Below the pieces are notes generated by a model. The model was given only the letters and a program-made list of their open reading frames with translations. It made no database searches and had not been told where the DNA came from. From NCBI GenBank assembly GCA_030447415.1, contig JAUJOZ010000002.1, positions 1 to 64,000 of the forward strand: 64,000 nucleotides of DNA, in the 5' to 3' direction. The position numbers and the translations under genes were made by a program. Positions 14,527-22,783 of the stretch are shown one piece after another (the stretch's first letter is position 1; every line of letters begins with the position of its first letter). This stretch comes from Thermomicrobiales bacterium (lineage in GTDB: Bacteria; Chloroflexota; Chloroflexia; Thermomicrobiales; UBA6265).

Positions 14527-16590
14527 TCACGCCTCTGGCGTCTCCTCCTCGTCCGCCTCGGGCGTCTCGTCCGCCTCGGGGGTCGATCGGTCGTCGGTCG
14601 CGACCTCGGCGTTGGCCAGGTCGAGTCCGGCCAGGAGATCCTCGCGGGCCCCGGCCTCCTCCTCGAAGTCAGCGGCCGCGGTCAGGTGGACGATGACCAC
14701 ATTCAGCTCGCCCGGCACGGCGGTGCGGCACTCGACGTAGTTGACCCGTTCCTCAGGCTCCCCGTCGTCAGGGGTGAAGGTCAGGGTAAAGGCGGCGAAG
14801 GCGCGGTCGTCCTCCTCGTCGGCGACCGGGTCACCGGCGTCATCCTCCAGCGGCACGAAGTCCTCCACGCCGCGGCCTTCTTCCAGGATCCCGGCCCATT
14901 CCTCGACGCAGGCGGACGGGTCGCCATTGTTCTCAGTGTCGCTGCGCACCACCACGAAGCTGGCGCCGGTCGCGTTGACGAGCTGCACCTCGTCGATGCC
15001 GTCATCGGACGTTTCTTCAACGATCTCCCACTCGTCTTCGTCGAAGGAGAGCGTGTAGCCGTAGGTGGGGCTGGTGTAGAGGGCGCCGGCCGCGTCGTCT
15101 GCCTCCGGGGTCTCGTCGTCATCCGCGGTGGGCGTCTCACCGTCATCCGCGACGGGAGTCTCCTCGTCCGCTTCCGGCGTCTCGTCGTCATCCGCGGCAG
15201 GCGTCTCGTCCTCGCCGGCCTCCGGCGTCTCTGCTTCGTCGGCGGCGGGCGTCTCGTCAACGTCGGCGGCGGGTGTCTCGTTATCGTCCGCCTGGGGCGT
15301 CTCGTCGTCGCCGGCGGCGGGGGTCTCGTCCTCGTCGGCCCCCGGTGTCTCTGCGTCCTCGACCGCCCCCTCGTCAGCCAGCTCGACCGAGGCAATCACG
15401 TCTTGGACGGCCTCGCTGTCCTCCTCGTAGGCGTCAGCCAGCCCCTCGTGAGTGAAGACAAGGACGGCCTCGCCCTCGACCAGCGTTCGGCACTCGACGT
15501 AGGCGACGCGCTCCGACGTGTCAACCGTGTAGGTAAACGCGGCGAAGGCGCGGTCTGCCTCCTCGCCCGCGATCGGGTCGCCCGCGTCGTCCTCCAGCGG
15601 CTCCACATCCTCGATCTGGTCGCCCCCGAGGATCTCATCGGTTGCGGGTTCGATGCACTCGGTGGGATCACCGTCGTAGGCCTCGTACCCCTCGACGTAG
15701 AGCCGGCTGGTCGGGCCTTCCGTGACCAGGAGCAGCCCATCCCGGTCCCGGCCGGTGATGCCGATCCCCTCCTCCTCGACCTCCCAAATGTCCTCGTCCC
15801 ATTCCAGGGTGTAGCCGAAGGTTGGGCTGGTGTAAACGTTACCGACGACGTTCCCATCGGCCTCAGGGGTTTCGTCTTCCTCCGGCTCCTCGGTCGCGTC
15901 CGCTTCCGGCGTCTCCTCGTCGGTCGCCGGCTTGTCGTCGTCATCAGCCTCCGGGGTTTCATCGTCCGCGGTTTGGGCAAGCTCCAGCGAGGCGAGCACC
16001 TCCGACGCCAGCGCCGCCTCGTCCTCGTAGGCAGCGAAGCCGACCTGGAGCTCCAGCTCCAACACCGCTTCCCCCTCCACCAGGGTGCGGCATTCGACGT
16101 AGGCGACGGCGTCCGCGGTCTCGCCGTCTGCGAGCTCGGCGACGAAGGTGAAGACCTGCCCCATGGCATCAGGCCCGTCGGGTGCCTCGCCGTCGGCAGT
16201 CGGGGCGTCGAGCGACCGCGACGGTTCGACGTCGGTGAAGCCCTCCCGACCTTCGAGGTCGGCGACCGAGTCCTCGAAGCAGGCTTCAACGTCGCCCTGG
16301 AACCCCTCGTAGCCCTCGATGTAGAGGGTGCTCCGCGCCGTGCCGAGCTGGAGGAAGTCGTAGCCGTCTCGGGTCTGGGCGTCCTCGACCTCCCAGACGT
16401 CCTCATCCCATTCCAGCGTGTAGTCGAAGTTGGGACTGGTGTAGGCGGGTCCCTCGACGCCCGCGTCGTCGCCCTGCGCGGCGGCGGTGGCGAGGCCGAG
16501 GCGACCGCCCGAGGTGGCGAGCGCGATGACCACAGTGAGGGCGCCAAGCGCCCGCATCCACCGTCCCTGCCAACCGTGGCCGCTGCCCAT
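14527..16590 (-). CDS. Secreted protein with three homologous domains joined by Glu-Thr-Pro linkers
   Basis: A 687-residue exported protein of unknown function. ATG 16590 has GGAGGAA seven bases upstream and gives a clear signal peptide (RALGALTVVIALATSGGRLG, cleaved after AAAQG). The mature chain holds three copies of a domain of about 150 residues. Each begins YTSPxFxYTLEWDEDxWEVE (third copy YTSPTYGYTLSFDEDEWEI) and ends with a VxYVECRTxVxGE strand and a helix. Each copy has two cysteines, one in the middle and one in VECRT, suggesting one disulphide per domain. Linkers and the C-terminal tail are repeats of ETPxAD(D/E), encoded at about 15860-15980, 15100-15370 and 14527-14600. The very acidic composition suggests metal binding or extracellular display. 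No known family is recognised. Confidence 0.85.
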   Translation of the reverse strand: MGSGHGWQGRWMRALGALTVVIALATSGGRLGLATAAAQGDDAGVEGPAYTSPNFDYTLEWDEDVWEVEDAQTRDGYDFLQLGTARSTLYIEGYEGFQGDVEACFEDSVADLEGREGFTDVEPSRSLDAPTADGEAPDGPDAMGQVFTFVAELADGETADAVAYVECRTLVEGEAVLELELQVGFAAYEDEAALASEVLASLELAQTADDETPEADDDDKPATDEETPEADATEEPEEDETPEADGNVVGNVYTSPTFGYTLEWDEDIWEVEEEGIGITGRDRDGLLLVTEGPTSRLYVEGYEAYDGDPTECIEPATDEILGGDQIEDVEPLEDDAGDPIAGEEADRAFAAFTYTVDTSERVAYVECRTLVEGEAVLVFTHEGLADAYEEDSEAVQDVIASVELADEGAVEDAETPGADEDETPAAGDDETPQADDNETPAADVDETPAADEAETPEAGEDETPAADDDETPEADEETPVADDGETPTADDDETPEADDAAGALYTSPTYGYTLSFDEDEWEIVEETSDDGIDEVQLVNATGASFVVVRSDTENNGDPSACVEEWAGILEEGRGVEDFVPLEDDAGDPVADEEDDRAFAAFTLTFTPDDGEPEERVNYVECRTAVPGELNVVIVHLTAAADFEEEAGAREDLLAGLDLANAEVATDDRSTPEADETPEADEEETPEA

Positions 16591-17057
16591 GAAGTTCCTC
16601 CCGCGCCCGTCCGGGGGCGCTTGTCGCGACAGGCACGCGGTTCTCGGCGGGTCGCCGCGTGCGACGGCGGAATGCAAACCGGTCGTTCTTTGAATCGTCG
16701 CATCCTACGACCCGATGCGCGTCGGCACAAGGCCCTGCGCTACCCGTCCCGGCCAGGATGCCGGTTGCCGAAGGATCGGCCTGCTGTCGATCCTTCGTCA
16801 ACCGGCCCTCGCGTTCGGATGCGGCCGACCATGCCTCAGGTACGACCTTCACCGGGTCCGCCAACTCGCTCTGGGGGAGCGGTCCCCGGCTGGGTCTGAT
16901 CCTCGTCGGCGGCGGCAAAACGGCCTCGCGTGCTGCGGTGTTGCGTCCCCAGCATCCAGGTTGGCCGGCGTGGCGTGTCGGCCACAACCGAGGGCACGCA
17001 CCTCTGGGTGGCACAGGGCGATTCAAGTTGTCGGGGAGGGGATTGGGAATTGGCCGC
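16591..17057. other. Intergenic region with a 10-bp inverted repeat
   Basis: There is no credible gene: frames on both strands are Arg/Pro-rich shadow. CGAAGGATCG (16769-16778) and CGATCCTTCG (16788-16797) form a perfect inverted repeat around 9 bases. It could be an RNA hairpin or an operator in the leader of the three-repeat protein (about 180 bases upstream of its start). Confidence 0.4.
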
Positions 17058-17441
17058 TCAGCTGGTGGGATCGGGTCCTAGCTCGCGCCGGGGGCTGAGT
17101 GCATTGAGCGTCTCGACAGCCTCGGTGCCCACGACCGCGGCTGCGTGGGGAACGCCGCCAGGAATGATCGCCACTTCGCCGGGTCCGAGCTCCAGTTGCT
17201 GGCCGGCGATATCGAAGGCGAGGCGGCCTCGGACGACGATAGTGATCTGCTCCTCGGGATGGGCGTGGCGGGGAAAGATCGCGCCCGGCGCGTAGACATA
17301 GCGGACCAGGCTCTGCCGCACGCCGTGGACCGTTTGTCGGGTGATCCCTGGGAGCACCTCCTCCGCCGGCACTGATGTCCAGGCCGCCGACCACGCCCGT
17401 TCAGGGGTTGGCTGGTCGCTCCCAGTGGCGCACCCGCTCAT
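17058..17441 (-). CDS. Single-domain cupin protein
   Basis: A 127-residue protein with one double-stranded beta-helix. The metal motif 1 is FPRHAHPEEQITIVVRGRLAF (His, His, Glu in the HxHxxE arrangement) and motif 2 is PGEVAIIPGGVPHAAAVVG. The product may be a small-molecule-binding protein or dioxygenase; the substrate is unknown. ATG 17441 overlaps the stop of the upstream membrane-protein gene (ATGA), so the two are coupled. An in-frame ATG seven codons earlier is less likely. Confidence 0.8.
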   Translation of the reverse strand: MSGCATGSDQPTPERAWSAAWTSVPAEEVLPGITRQTVHGVRQSLVRYVYAPGAIFPRHAHPEEQITIVVRGRLAFDIAGQQLELGPGEVAIIPGGVPHAAAVVGTEAVETLNALSPRRELGPDPTS

Positions 17442-17716
17442 CGTCGGCCGAGGATGGCCCAACCGGCCAACAGAGCCAGCGCCAGAAGAAAGAAGACGAC
17501 GCTGGCGACCCCCATGCCCGCGAAGGCGAGCAGCAGCAGCGCAACGACGAGGAGGCTGATGAGGACGACCAGGTAACCGATCAGGCCAGGATCAAGCAAA
17601 CCGTGCTGCTGGCCGAAGCGGAGCGGGTCGTCCGGTGCCTGGATGTCCGTTCCCGCCAGCACCTGGCGGGCGGCGCGGATCCGCGCCGTCCGCTCGTCGT
17701 CAAGCTGGTCGTCCAC
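17438..17716 (-). CDS. Small two-helix membrane protein
   Basis: A 92-residue protein of unknown function. GTG 17716 has GGAGAG upstream. Residues 1-45 are charged and cytoplasmic-looking (DERTARIRAARQVLAG). Two adjoining hydrophobic helices follow (GLIGYLVVLISLLVVALLLL and VASVVFFLLALALLAGWAIL), then a short Arg tail. Its stop overlaps the cupin start. The upstream gene at 17817 is also a small membrane protein, so this looks like a three-gene envelope cluster. Confidence 0.7.
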   Translation of the reverse strand: MDDQLDDERTARIRAARQVLAGTDIQAPDDPLRFGQQHGLLDPGLIGYLVVLISLLVVALLLLAFAGMGVASVVFFLLALALLAGWAILGRR

Positions 17717-17816
17717 GCTGGTTCTCTCCCTGAGTCGAGCGACGGGGCGCGCGCTGTGGTGACGGGCGGAAACGACTGGTGGGATGTCGGAGCCGACATG
17801 CAGGACGGTCGCCGCC

Positions 17817-18026
17817 TTAGTGCCCGCCGCTGTCGGTCGTCTCTCGTCCTTCCAGGCCGCGCCAGAGGCGGACGACGACCACCTTGACCACACCGGCCCA
17901 GACGAGCAGGAGCCCGACGAGGGCCCAGGTCGCGCCTACATCGAAAAGTCCGGCGGCGACGAGGAGCATCAGGCCGGCGACGGTCATGGCGACCGAGACG
18001 GAACGAAGATGACGCACGGTCGGCAC
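17817..18026 (-). CDS. Small membrane protein
   Basis: A 69-residue protein with two predicted membrane helices (VAMTVAGLMLLVAAGLFDVG and WALVGLLLVWAGVVKVVVV) and a charged C terminus. No family is recognised. It lies 100 bases upstream of the next membrane-protein gene on the same strand. Support comes from its hydrophobic pattern and the absence of a competing frame. Confidence 0.55.
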   Translation of the reverse strand: MPTVRHLRSVSVAMTVAGLMLLVAAGLFDVGATWALVGLLLVWAGVVKVVVVRLWRGLEGRETTDSGGH

Positions 18027-18656
18027 CCCGGACGGACGAGATTGACCACGTTAAGGGGGTGGCAGCGACGCCCCGGCACGCCGCGCCACGGAGGCGACGA
18101 CGTGACTGCCCATCCTAGTCGCCGCTGCCGGGCGGTGCAAACGCGATCGGGGGCGAGGGGGCCAGCAAAGCCGAGGGGGACGCTGGATGACGCGCCCCCT
18201 CCGAGTTCGGTGTCGTGGCGAGGCCCGGGCCACGTCGCCCGGTATCGCCCTCTCACGCGCCCACCCCGCTTACGACGAGCAGGGGCAGGGCGCCAGGCAT
18301 GGGTACGGGGGCACTGTCGGCGTGAGCGGCCGCGACTGCCGCCGGCCGCGGCACGGGGGGATAGCGGGGCGGTCGCCCGCGCCGCGGCGACGGACCCCGG
18401 CGCGGGCGGCGGGTGTCCCTGGGGAGCAGTCTAGGGTCACGTGCTAGCGGTCACCACACGCACGACCCACGCATGACCCACGCATTGGGCGGTCGCGGGC
18501 CGCGAAGCTGGGCTGGGCGAGGGCCGGGAGGGATCCGGCCGGTCGGAACGGTCGGCGTGGGGAGATCGATAGCCCGGTCGGCCGCGCGGGCACGCTGAAC
18601 GGGATGCGGCAATGCCGGCAAGGGGCGAGCGTTTGGCGTCCCGGGCTGCTCGGCTG
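18027..18656. other. Gene-free region left of the IS element
   Basis: Very GC-rich, with only Arg/Pro-rich open frames and no ribosome binding sites. An 11-base tandem duplication, GACCCACGCAT, occupies 18464-18474 and 18475-18485. Nothing else was seen. Confidence 0.4.
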
Positions 18657-18659
18657 GAG

Positions 18660-18678
18660 CGTCTTGCGGAGAAGTTGC
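18660..18678 (+). repeat. Left terminal inverted repeat of the IS630-like element
   Basis: CGTCTTGCGGAGAAGTTGC matches the reverse complement of the right end (CGTCTTTTGCGGAAGTTGC) with two short offsets: TT inserted on the right and GA inserted on the left. Confidence 0.75.
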
Positions 18679-18699
18679 ATCCTAGGTGACACCGGGAGG

Positions 18700-19651
18700 A
18701 TGAAGCAGTACTCTCGCGACCTCCGCGAACGCGCGCTGCGGCAGGTGGACGCCGGCCGACCGGTGGGCGAGGTGGCGTAGCTCTTCGGCGCCCACCGGAC
18801 CACGCTGTTGCGCTGGCGGCGGCGTCGCGAGCTCGGCGAGGTGGCGCCACGGTCCCGCCCCGGCCGGTCGCCCATGATCGGTCCGGTCCAGCAGCCGCTC
18901 CTGCTCGCCCAGGTGACGGCGCGGCCCGACGCCACGCTGGCCGAGCACTGCGCGGCCTGGGCGGCGGAAACCGGCGTCGCGGTGAGCGCATTGACGAAGT
19001 GCCGGGCGCTCGGCCGCCTGGACTGGCCGCTCAAAAAAAGACGCTGAGGGCCAGCGAGCGGGACGAGACTGCCTGGGCCGCCTGGCGGGCGGAGGCTGCC
19101 ACCCTCGACCCGGCCGACCTGCTCTTCCTCGACGAGACGAGCACGCACACGGCGATGACCCGCCGTCGGGCGCGGGCGCCGCGGGGACAACGGGCACACG
19201 GGAGCATCCCCCGCAACCACGGCCCCAACGTCACGCTCGTGGCGGTGCTGGGACCGGCGCGGATCACCACTGCGCTCTCGCTCGAGGGGGCCGCCACCCG
19301 GCCGGTCTTCGACGGCTTCGTCGAGGCGTTCCTCGTGCCGATCTTGCGCCCCGGCAAGACCGTCGTCCTTGACAACCTCGCCGTCCACAAGAGCGTCACC
19401 GCCCAGGCCCGCGTCGAGGCCGCCGGCTGCCGGTTGCTCTTCCTGCCGCCCTACTCGCTGGACTTCAACCCGATCGAACCGGTCTTCGCCAAGGTCAAAA
19501 CGCACCTGCGCGCCAGCGCCGCCCGCACCGGCACCGACCTGCTCGCGGCGATCAAGGCCGCCCTCGACGCCGTCACCGCAGAGGACGCCGCCGGCTGCTA
19601 CGCCGATTGCGGCTTCCCCCTCCCGCCGCAACTTCCGCAAAAGACGTTCTC
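18700..19651 (+). pseudogene. IS630-family transposase, stop-interrupted
   Basis: ATG 18700 follows GGGAGG. The first part (KQYSRDLRERALRQVDAGRP) is the helix-turn-helix DNA-binding region. It is broken by TAG at 18778-18780, then continues in the same frame (LFGAHRTTLLRWRRRRELGE) to KKRR and a stop at 19045-19047. The catalytic part is in another frame, entered at the A7 run near 19033-19039, where IS630 transposases commonly use ribosomal slippage. It has the three acidic residues in LLFLDETST, VVLDNLAVHKS and LPPYSLDFNPIEPVFAKVK. The catalytic frame has no stop before the right repeat and runs on into the next gene. The nonsense codon makes activity unlikely. Confidence 0.8.
19628..19646 (-). 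repeat. Right terminal inverted repeat of the IS630-like element
   Basis: GCAACTTCCGCAAAAGACG is the inverted counterpart of 18660-18678. It marks the right end, about 75 bases before the DinB-like start codon. Confidence 0.75.
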
Positions 19652-19718
19652 GGGCGGCGGTCTCTCGTCGTCGCGCTACACTTCCCGATTCTCAGCACCT
19701 CGTCGTGGAGGGAGTCCG

Positions 19719-20216
19719 ATGAGCCTACTCGATCTCCTGTTAGATCATGACCAATGGGCCACGAGACGTCTCCTGGACGTGAGTGGCGGCCTGACCGACG
19801 CGCGGCTGGATCAGGAGTTCGACATCGGGCACCGGACGTTGCGGGCGACGTTCGCGCACATGATCTTCAACGTCCCGTTCTGGACCGCGTACTTGGCCGG
19901 GCAACCGGCCGATGGAGGGTATTCGGCCGATGCCCAGCCAGACGACCGCTCGCTGGCCGCGCTGATCGACCACCACGAGCGCTCCTACGCGGCCTTCGCG
20001 ACGGTTGCGCGACGGTTGCGCGACGAGCAGCGCCTGGAAGAGACCTTCGTCGACCACTACGCCGTGCGCAAGTCGTTCGGCGGCACCATCCTCATGGTCG
20101 TCGAGCACAATGCGGAGCACCGCACCGAAGCGCTGCACATCCTCGTACGCCTGGGTGTGCCCGACGTGCCGGAAGTCGATCTTGGCGTGTGGGACTACAT
20201 GGTGCTGAACACCTAG
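19719..20216 (+). CDS. DinB-family protein
   Basis: A 165-residue four-helix protein of the DinB/YfiT type, a metal-binding fold used by thiol transferases such as maleylpyruvate isomerase and bacillithiol transferases. ATG 19719 has GGAGGGAG upstream and begins SLLDLLLDHDQWATRRLLDV, the family's first helix (His at residue 9). The other metal-ligand helices are LRATFAHMIFNVPFWTAYL and LMVVEHNAEHRTEALHILV. The transposase frame upstream is continuous with it, so a 405-residue chimera is open, but the ribosome binding site and conserved start argue that the gene is translated on its own. Confidence 0.85.
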   Translation: MSLLDLLLDHDQWATRRLLDVSGGLTDARLDQEFDIGHRTLRATFAHMIFNVPFWTAYLAGQPADGGYSADAQPDDRSLAALIDHHERSYAAFATVARRLRDEQRLEETFVDHYAVRKSFGGTILMVVEHNAEHRTEALHILVRLGVPDVPEVDLGVWDYMVLNT

Positions 20217-20277
20217 ACGGTCGCGCCGTGCGTGCCCTATCCCGCTCCCACCCCGAGCAACTGCTGAGCAAGGCGCT

Positions 20278-20964
20278 CTAGGGCTCTGGAGTGCCTTGGC
20301 CCGGCAGCGGGTCGAACGGCTCTGGGACTCGCTCATGTTCGAGGATGAACCCCTCCGGCACATCGGCCGGGCGGGGCAGCAGGTCCCAGAGTCCGCCGGT
20401 TCGCAATCCTTCGGAGCCGACTGGTGTGGCGGCTCCACCGGGCTCTCGGTCGACGACGGTCTCGGCGATGTGGGTCAGCTCGCCCAGCGGATCACCGGCG
20501 AGGGCCCCACCCACGAAGAAACGCAGGATGGTCCCGCGGCGGACGACCAGGATGGCTATGGCGAGGTCCGGCTCGTCCTGGGCACGGCTGATCACCTCGC
20601 CAGCACGCGCAACCGCCTGGTCCCCAATCGTGCGGATATTCGCGGGTCGGACTCCACTCGCGTCACCGACCATGTCGTCGATCGACGCCAGATACCGGTC
20701 TAAGACTCGCGGAATCGCTTCCTCGGCATGCTTAGGCGTGTCGAACTCGGCGACGCCGAATCGGAACACCAAGGTACCGACGGGGCGGAACTCGCTCGCC
20801 TCGAAGTCTCGCGCGACCGCGTCTTGGATCCCAGCGAGGCCAACCAGGATAGCAGGACTGCTGACGGGGGTTGCATCGACGTCCTGGGCCACGCCGTCGG
20901 CGGGGAGACACACCAAGCAAACGACAAACAGACCGAAAACAACCGAGACGACACACTTGGGCAC
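20278..20964 (-). CDS. Secreted hypothetical protein
   Basis: A 228-residue exported protein. GTG 20964 follows GGAGAGGGG and gives a signal peptide (CVVSVVFGLFVVCLVCLPADG, cleavage near VAQ-DVDA). The mature part contains a region reminiscent of small sensory or adhesion domains (VFRFGVAEFDTPKHAEEAIP, IGDQAVARAGEVI, AIAILVVRRGTILRFFVGG), perhaps resembling proteins that track a periplasmic quantity. It closes with a Pro-rich tail (PLPGQGTPEP). No family is recognised. The longer frame to 21036 lacks a ribosome binding site. Confidence 0.7.
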   Translation of the reverse strand: MPKCVVSVVFGLFVVCLVCLPADGVAQDVDATPVSSPAILVGLAGIQDAVARDFEASEFRPVGTLVFRFGVAEFDTPKHAEEAIPRVLDRYLASIDDMVGDASGVRPANIRTIGDQAVARAGEVISRAQDEPDLAIAILVVRRGTILRFFVGGALAGDPLGELTHIAETVVDREPGGAATPVGSEGLRTGGLWDLLPRPADVPEGFILEHERVPEPFDPLPGQGTPEP

Positions 20965-21187
20965 GATGGGCCCCTCTCCCGCCGGCCTTGTCGCCGGCGT
21001 CCCCTTCACCCCTGCACCACGACGCTCGCCGGACACGATAGCGGCGGCGCCTGCTGGATCGCTGACCGTACCTCGGTCGTGTTCGTCTACCAGGGCGCAT
21101 CGGCCGGTCGGTGGTAATCTCGGGGGAGTGCCCCCCTATCTGACGGCCCGGCAACCGTGCTGAGGCGGTATCACGCGGCGACTGTGC

Positions 21188-21586
21188 GTGAGCTGGCTCG
21201 GCGTGCTCATCATCATCGCGATCGCGGCGTGGTTCCGGCTGACCAGTGCATCCCAGAGCGACGACGCTGGCACCCCGTCGACTTCACTCGTCCGTATCGA
21301 GGGGACCGGGGATGACGTGACGGTCCCGATCATCCTGCCAGACGGGAACTACCTGATCACTTTCAGTGTGGCGGCGTGGAGTCAGTCCACGGTCGGCGTC
21401 TTCAACCGCGGCACACGCGACGTGGAGCCGCTCTTCTCAGGGGCCATGTCCTTCCGTGGTCAGGCGATCCGCGCAGTCCTGCAGCCGGACACGAGCCGAA
21501 CCTTCATCGTCGACCGATCGGGTGACGACGAGGCCTCCTGGCTATTGACCATCGAGGCAACCTACACGGGCCGATGGCCGGAGTAA
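21188..21586 (+). CDS. Hypothetical membrane-anchored or secreted protein
   Basis: A 132-residue protein starting GTG 21188, with an N-terminal helix (WLGVLIIIAIAAWFRL) that could be an anchor or signal. A beta-rich domain follows (GDDVTVPIILPDGNYLITF, TVGVFNRGTRDVEPL, RTFIVDRSGDDEASWLLTI), like small extracellular carbohydrate- or ligand-binding folds. The function is unknown. It converges on the AOC-like gene 43 bases downstream. Confidence 0.6.
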   Translation: MSWLGVLIIIAIAAWFRLTSASQSDDAGTPSTSLVRIEGTGDDVTVPIILPDGNYLITFSVAAWSQSTVGVFNRGTRDVEPLFSGAMSFRGQAIRAVLQPDTSRTFIVDRSGDDEASWLLTIEATYTGRWPE

Positions 21587-21629
21587 CGAGCGGGACGGCT
21601 GGGGTGGCTGTTTCTCCGGTCGGGTGGCG

Positions 21630-22115
21630 TTAGGGCGCGAGGCTGAACGTTTTGGTCCAGGTGGTGAGGTCGGCCGAGGGAACAATCGCGACGGTGCCGG
21701 CGGCGTCGAGGTAACGGCCGGAGCCGCCGACGACCGTGCGGCTGGACGGGGCGTTCCCGGGGGGTTGAAGGCCCTGGATTTCGAGGGTGGCGCCGTCGGG
21801 GAAGAGGAGAGTTTCGGTGCAATGGGTGCCACCGGCACCGTGGAGCGCCAGGCAGGAGCCTTGGGTGGTGGCCCCGGTGTCGGTCGTGTTGGTTGCGTCG
21901 AAGAGGGGGTCCGGGCCCCAGACGAGGATGTCGCCGGGGGAGGGACCGGAATCCCCGACGTCGATGGTGGTGACGTGCTCGGCGCGCTCGACCAACGTGA
22001 AGGTGGTGGGGTCAGCCCGGGTGGGGGTGGCGTCATGGGCCAGGACGCGGACGACGCCGAAGGCGACGGGGAGCGCAAGAACGACGGTGGCGAGGACGGC
22101 AATCAGACGTGTCAC
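21630..22115 (-). CDS. Secreted protein with allene-oxide-cyclase-like barrel
   Basis: A 161-residue exported protein with signal peptide (RLIAVLATVVLALPVAFGVV). The mature domain resembles the AOC barrel-like/dirigent fold: FTLVERAEHVTTIDVGDSGP, SPGDILVWGPDPLFDATN, GSCLALHGAGGTHCTETLLF, TVVGGSGRYLDAAGTV. In bacteria this fold occurs in secreted proteins of unknown role; cyclase activity should not be assumed. Two cysteines could form a disulphide (CLALHGAGGTHC). It is flanked by other secreted proteins, which suggests an exported-protein island. Confidence 0.75.
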   Translation of the reverse strand: MTRLIAVLATVVLALPVAFGVVRVLAHDATPTRADPTTFTLVERAEHVTTIDVGDSGPSPGDILVWGPDPLFDATNTTDTGATTQGSCLALHGAGGTHCTETLLFPDGATLEIQGLQPPGNAPSSRTVVGGSGRYLDAAGTVAIVPSADLTTWTKTFSLAP

Positions 22116-22474
22116 GGCTGCTTCCTCCTGTGGTCGGTCGTCGGCCGGCCTGGGCGATGTGGTGGTCGCTCACGGTCGGATGGTCGCTGACCGATTGCGC
22201 CAGCGCAAGGGTTTCGTTTCATGTGTGGAGCGAAACGAGGGGCTACCTTCCGGCGACCCCTCGCCCGACCGCCGAGACGATGGAGGACCTCACTTCGATT
22301 GTCTCCCGGACGGCGCGCTTTCGTTGGGCACTGGCGCCGACGACCTTGGGGACTCGTCTCACTCCGACCGCGCCGACGTTCCGGCCAACAGCGTCGCGAG
22401 AACGGCCGGTTGCCTCGGATTGAAGCCCGGGGCATCCGGCGGAGCGCCGACCGGCGATGGGTCGATCTGGCTCG
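22116..22474. other. Intergenic region, no gene seen
   Basis: Frames here are Arg-rich shadows on both strands. No promoter-like pair, hairpin or repeat was recognised. Confidence 0.4.
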
Positions 22475-22783
22475 TTACGCGAGGGGGACGCTGCCGCAGC
22501 CGCACACCACCTCGAAGCAGGCCCGATAGGGGAACATCCGGTTGGGGTCGCAGCCTGCCGCGGAGCAAACGACGCCGCACCCGCCGCGGTTGACCGGGTT
22601 GTCGACGGTGTTGACGCATTGACCGCTGCAGCATGTTTCGAGCGAGCCGCAAGCGCTCGCCGAGCGCCCGGACAGCGCCACCAACCCGCCGCCCATGCCG
22701 CCGACGAGCGCCTTGACCACCGACCGCCGTGACGAGCGGTCCGCCAGTGCTCGCGTGAGTTCGTCAAGCCTGGACCCGTCCAT
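22475..22783 (-). CDS. Cysteine-rich mini-protein with Tat-like leader
   Basis: A 102-residue protein. Starting at ATG 22783 it begins DGSRLDELTRALADRSSRRS, a leader type seen on many Thermomicrobia exported proteins. The SSRRSVVKAL pair and a following Gly/Leu helix look like a twin-arginine signal. The mature part is short and holds 10-11 cysteines (CGSLETCCSGQCVN, GGCGVVCSAAGC, ACFEVVCGCG), which suggests a small disulphide-knotted exported protein. GTG 22810 is an alternative start. Function unknown. Confidence 0.65.
   Translation of the reverse strand: MDGSRLDELTRALADRSSRRSVVKALVGGMGGGLVALSGRSASACGSLETCCSGQCVNTVDNPVNRGGCGVVCSAAGCDPNRMFPYRACFEVVCGCGSVPLA

Larger units (their letters stand above)
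18657..19651 (+). mobile_element. IS630-family insertion sequence, degenerate
   Basis: An element of about 1.0 kb bounded by imperfect terminal inverted repeats (CGTCTTGCGGAGAAGTTGC at 18660-18678 against the complement of 18-19 bases at 19628-19646). It carries a two-frame DDE transposase. The size, the LFLDE, VVLDN and PPYSLDFNPIEP catalytic motifs and an A7 slippery run fit IS630/Tc1. I could not identify a clear TA target duplication. The transposase has an in-frame stop and no stop codon of its own before the right end, so it is probably inactive. Confidence 0.8.

Noticed and set aside
15100..15370. Tandem repeats resembling a CRISPR array or minisatellite
   Set aside because: They are codon-level repeats of Glu-Thr-Pro-Ala-Asp in an open protein-coding frame, with variable lengths and no unique spacers.
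14425..16899. An 824-residue plus-strand open frame opposite the three-repeat secreted protein
   Set aside because: It is the antisense shadow of a GC-rich, Asp/Glu-rich gene (rich in Val/Arg/Gly/Leu), has no ribosome binding site and no domain. The minus-strand frame has a signal peptide, repeated domains and a good ribosome binding site.
18999..20216. A single 405-residue transposase-DinB fusion protein
   Set aside because: The DinB-like part has its own ATG and strong ribosome binding site at 19719, and the transposase part is a decayed IS frame. Fusion is kept only as a possibility in the findings.
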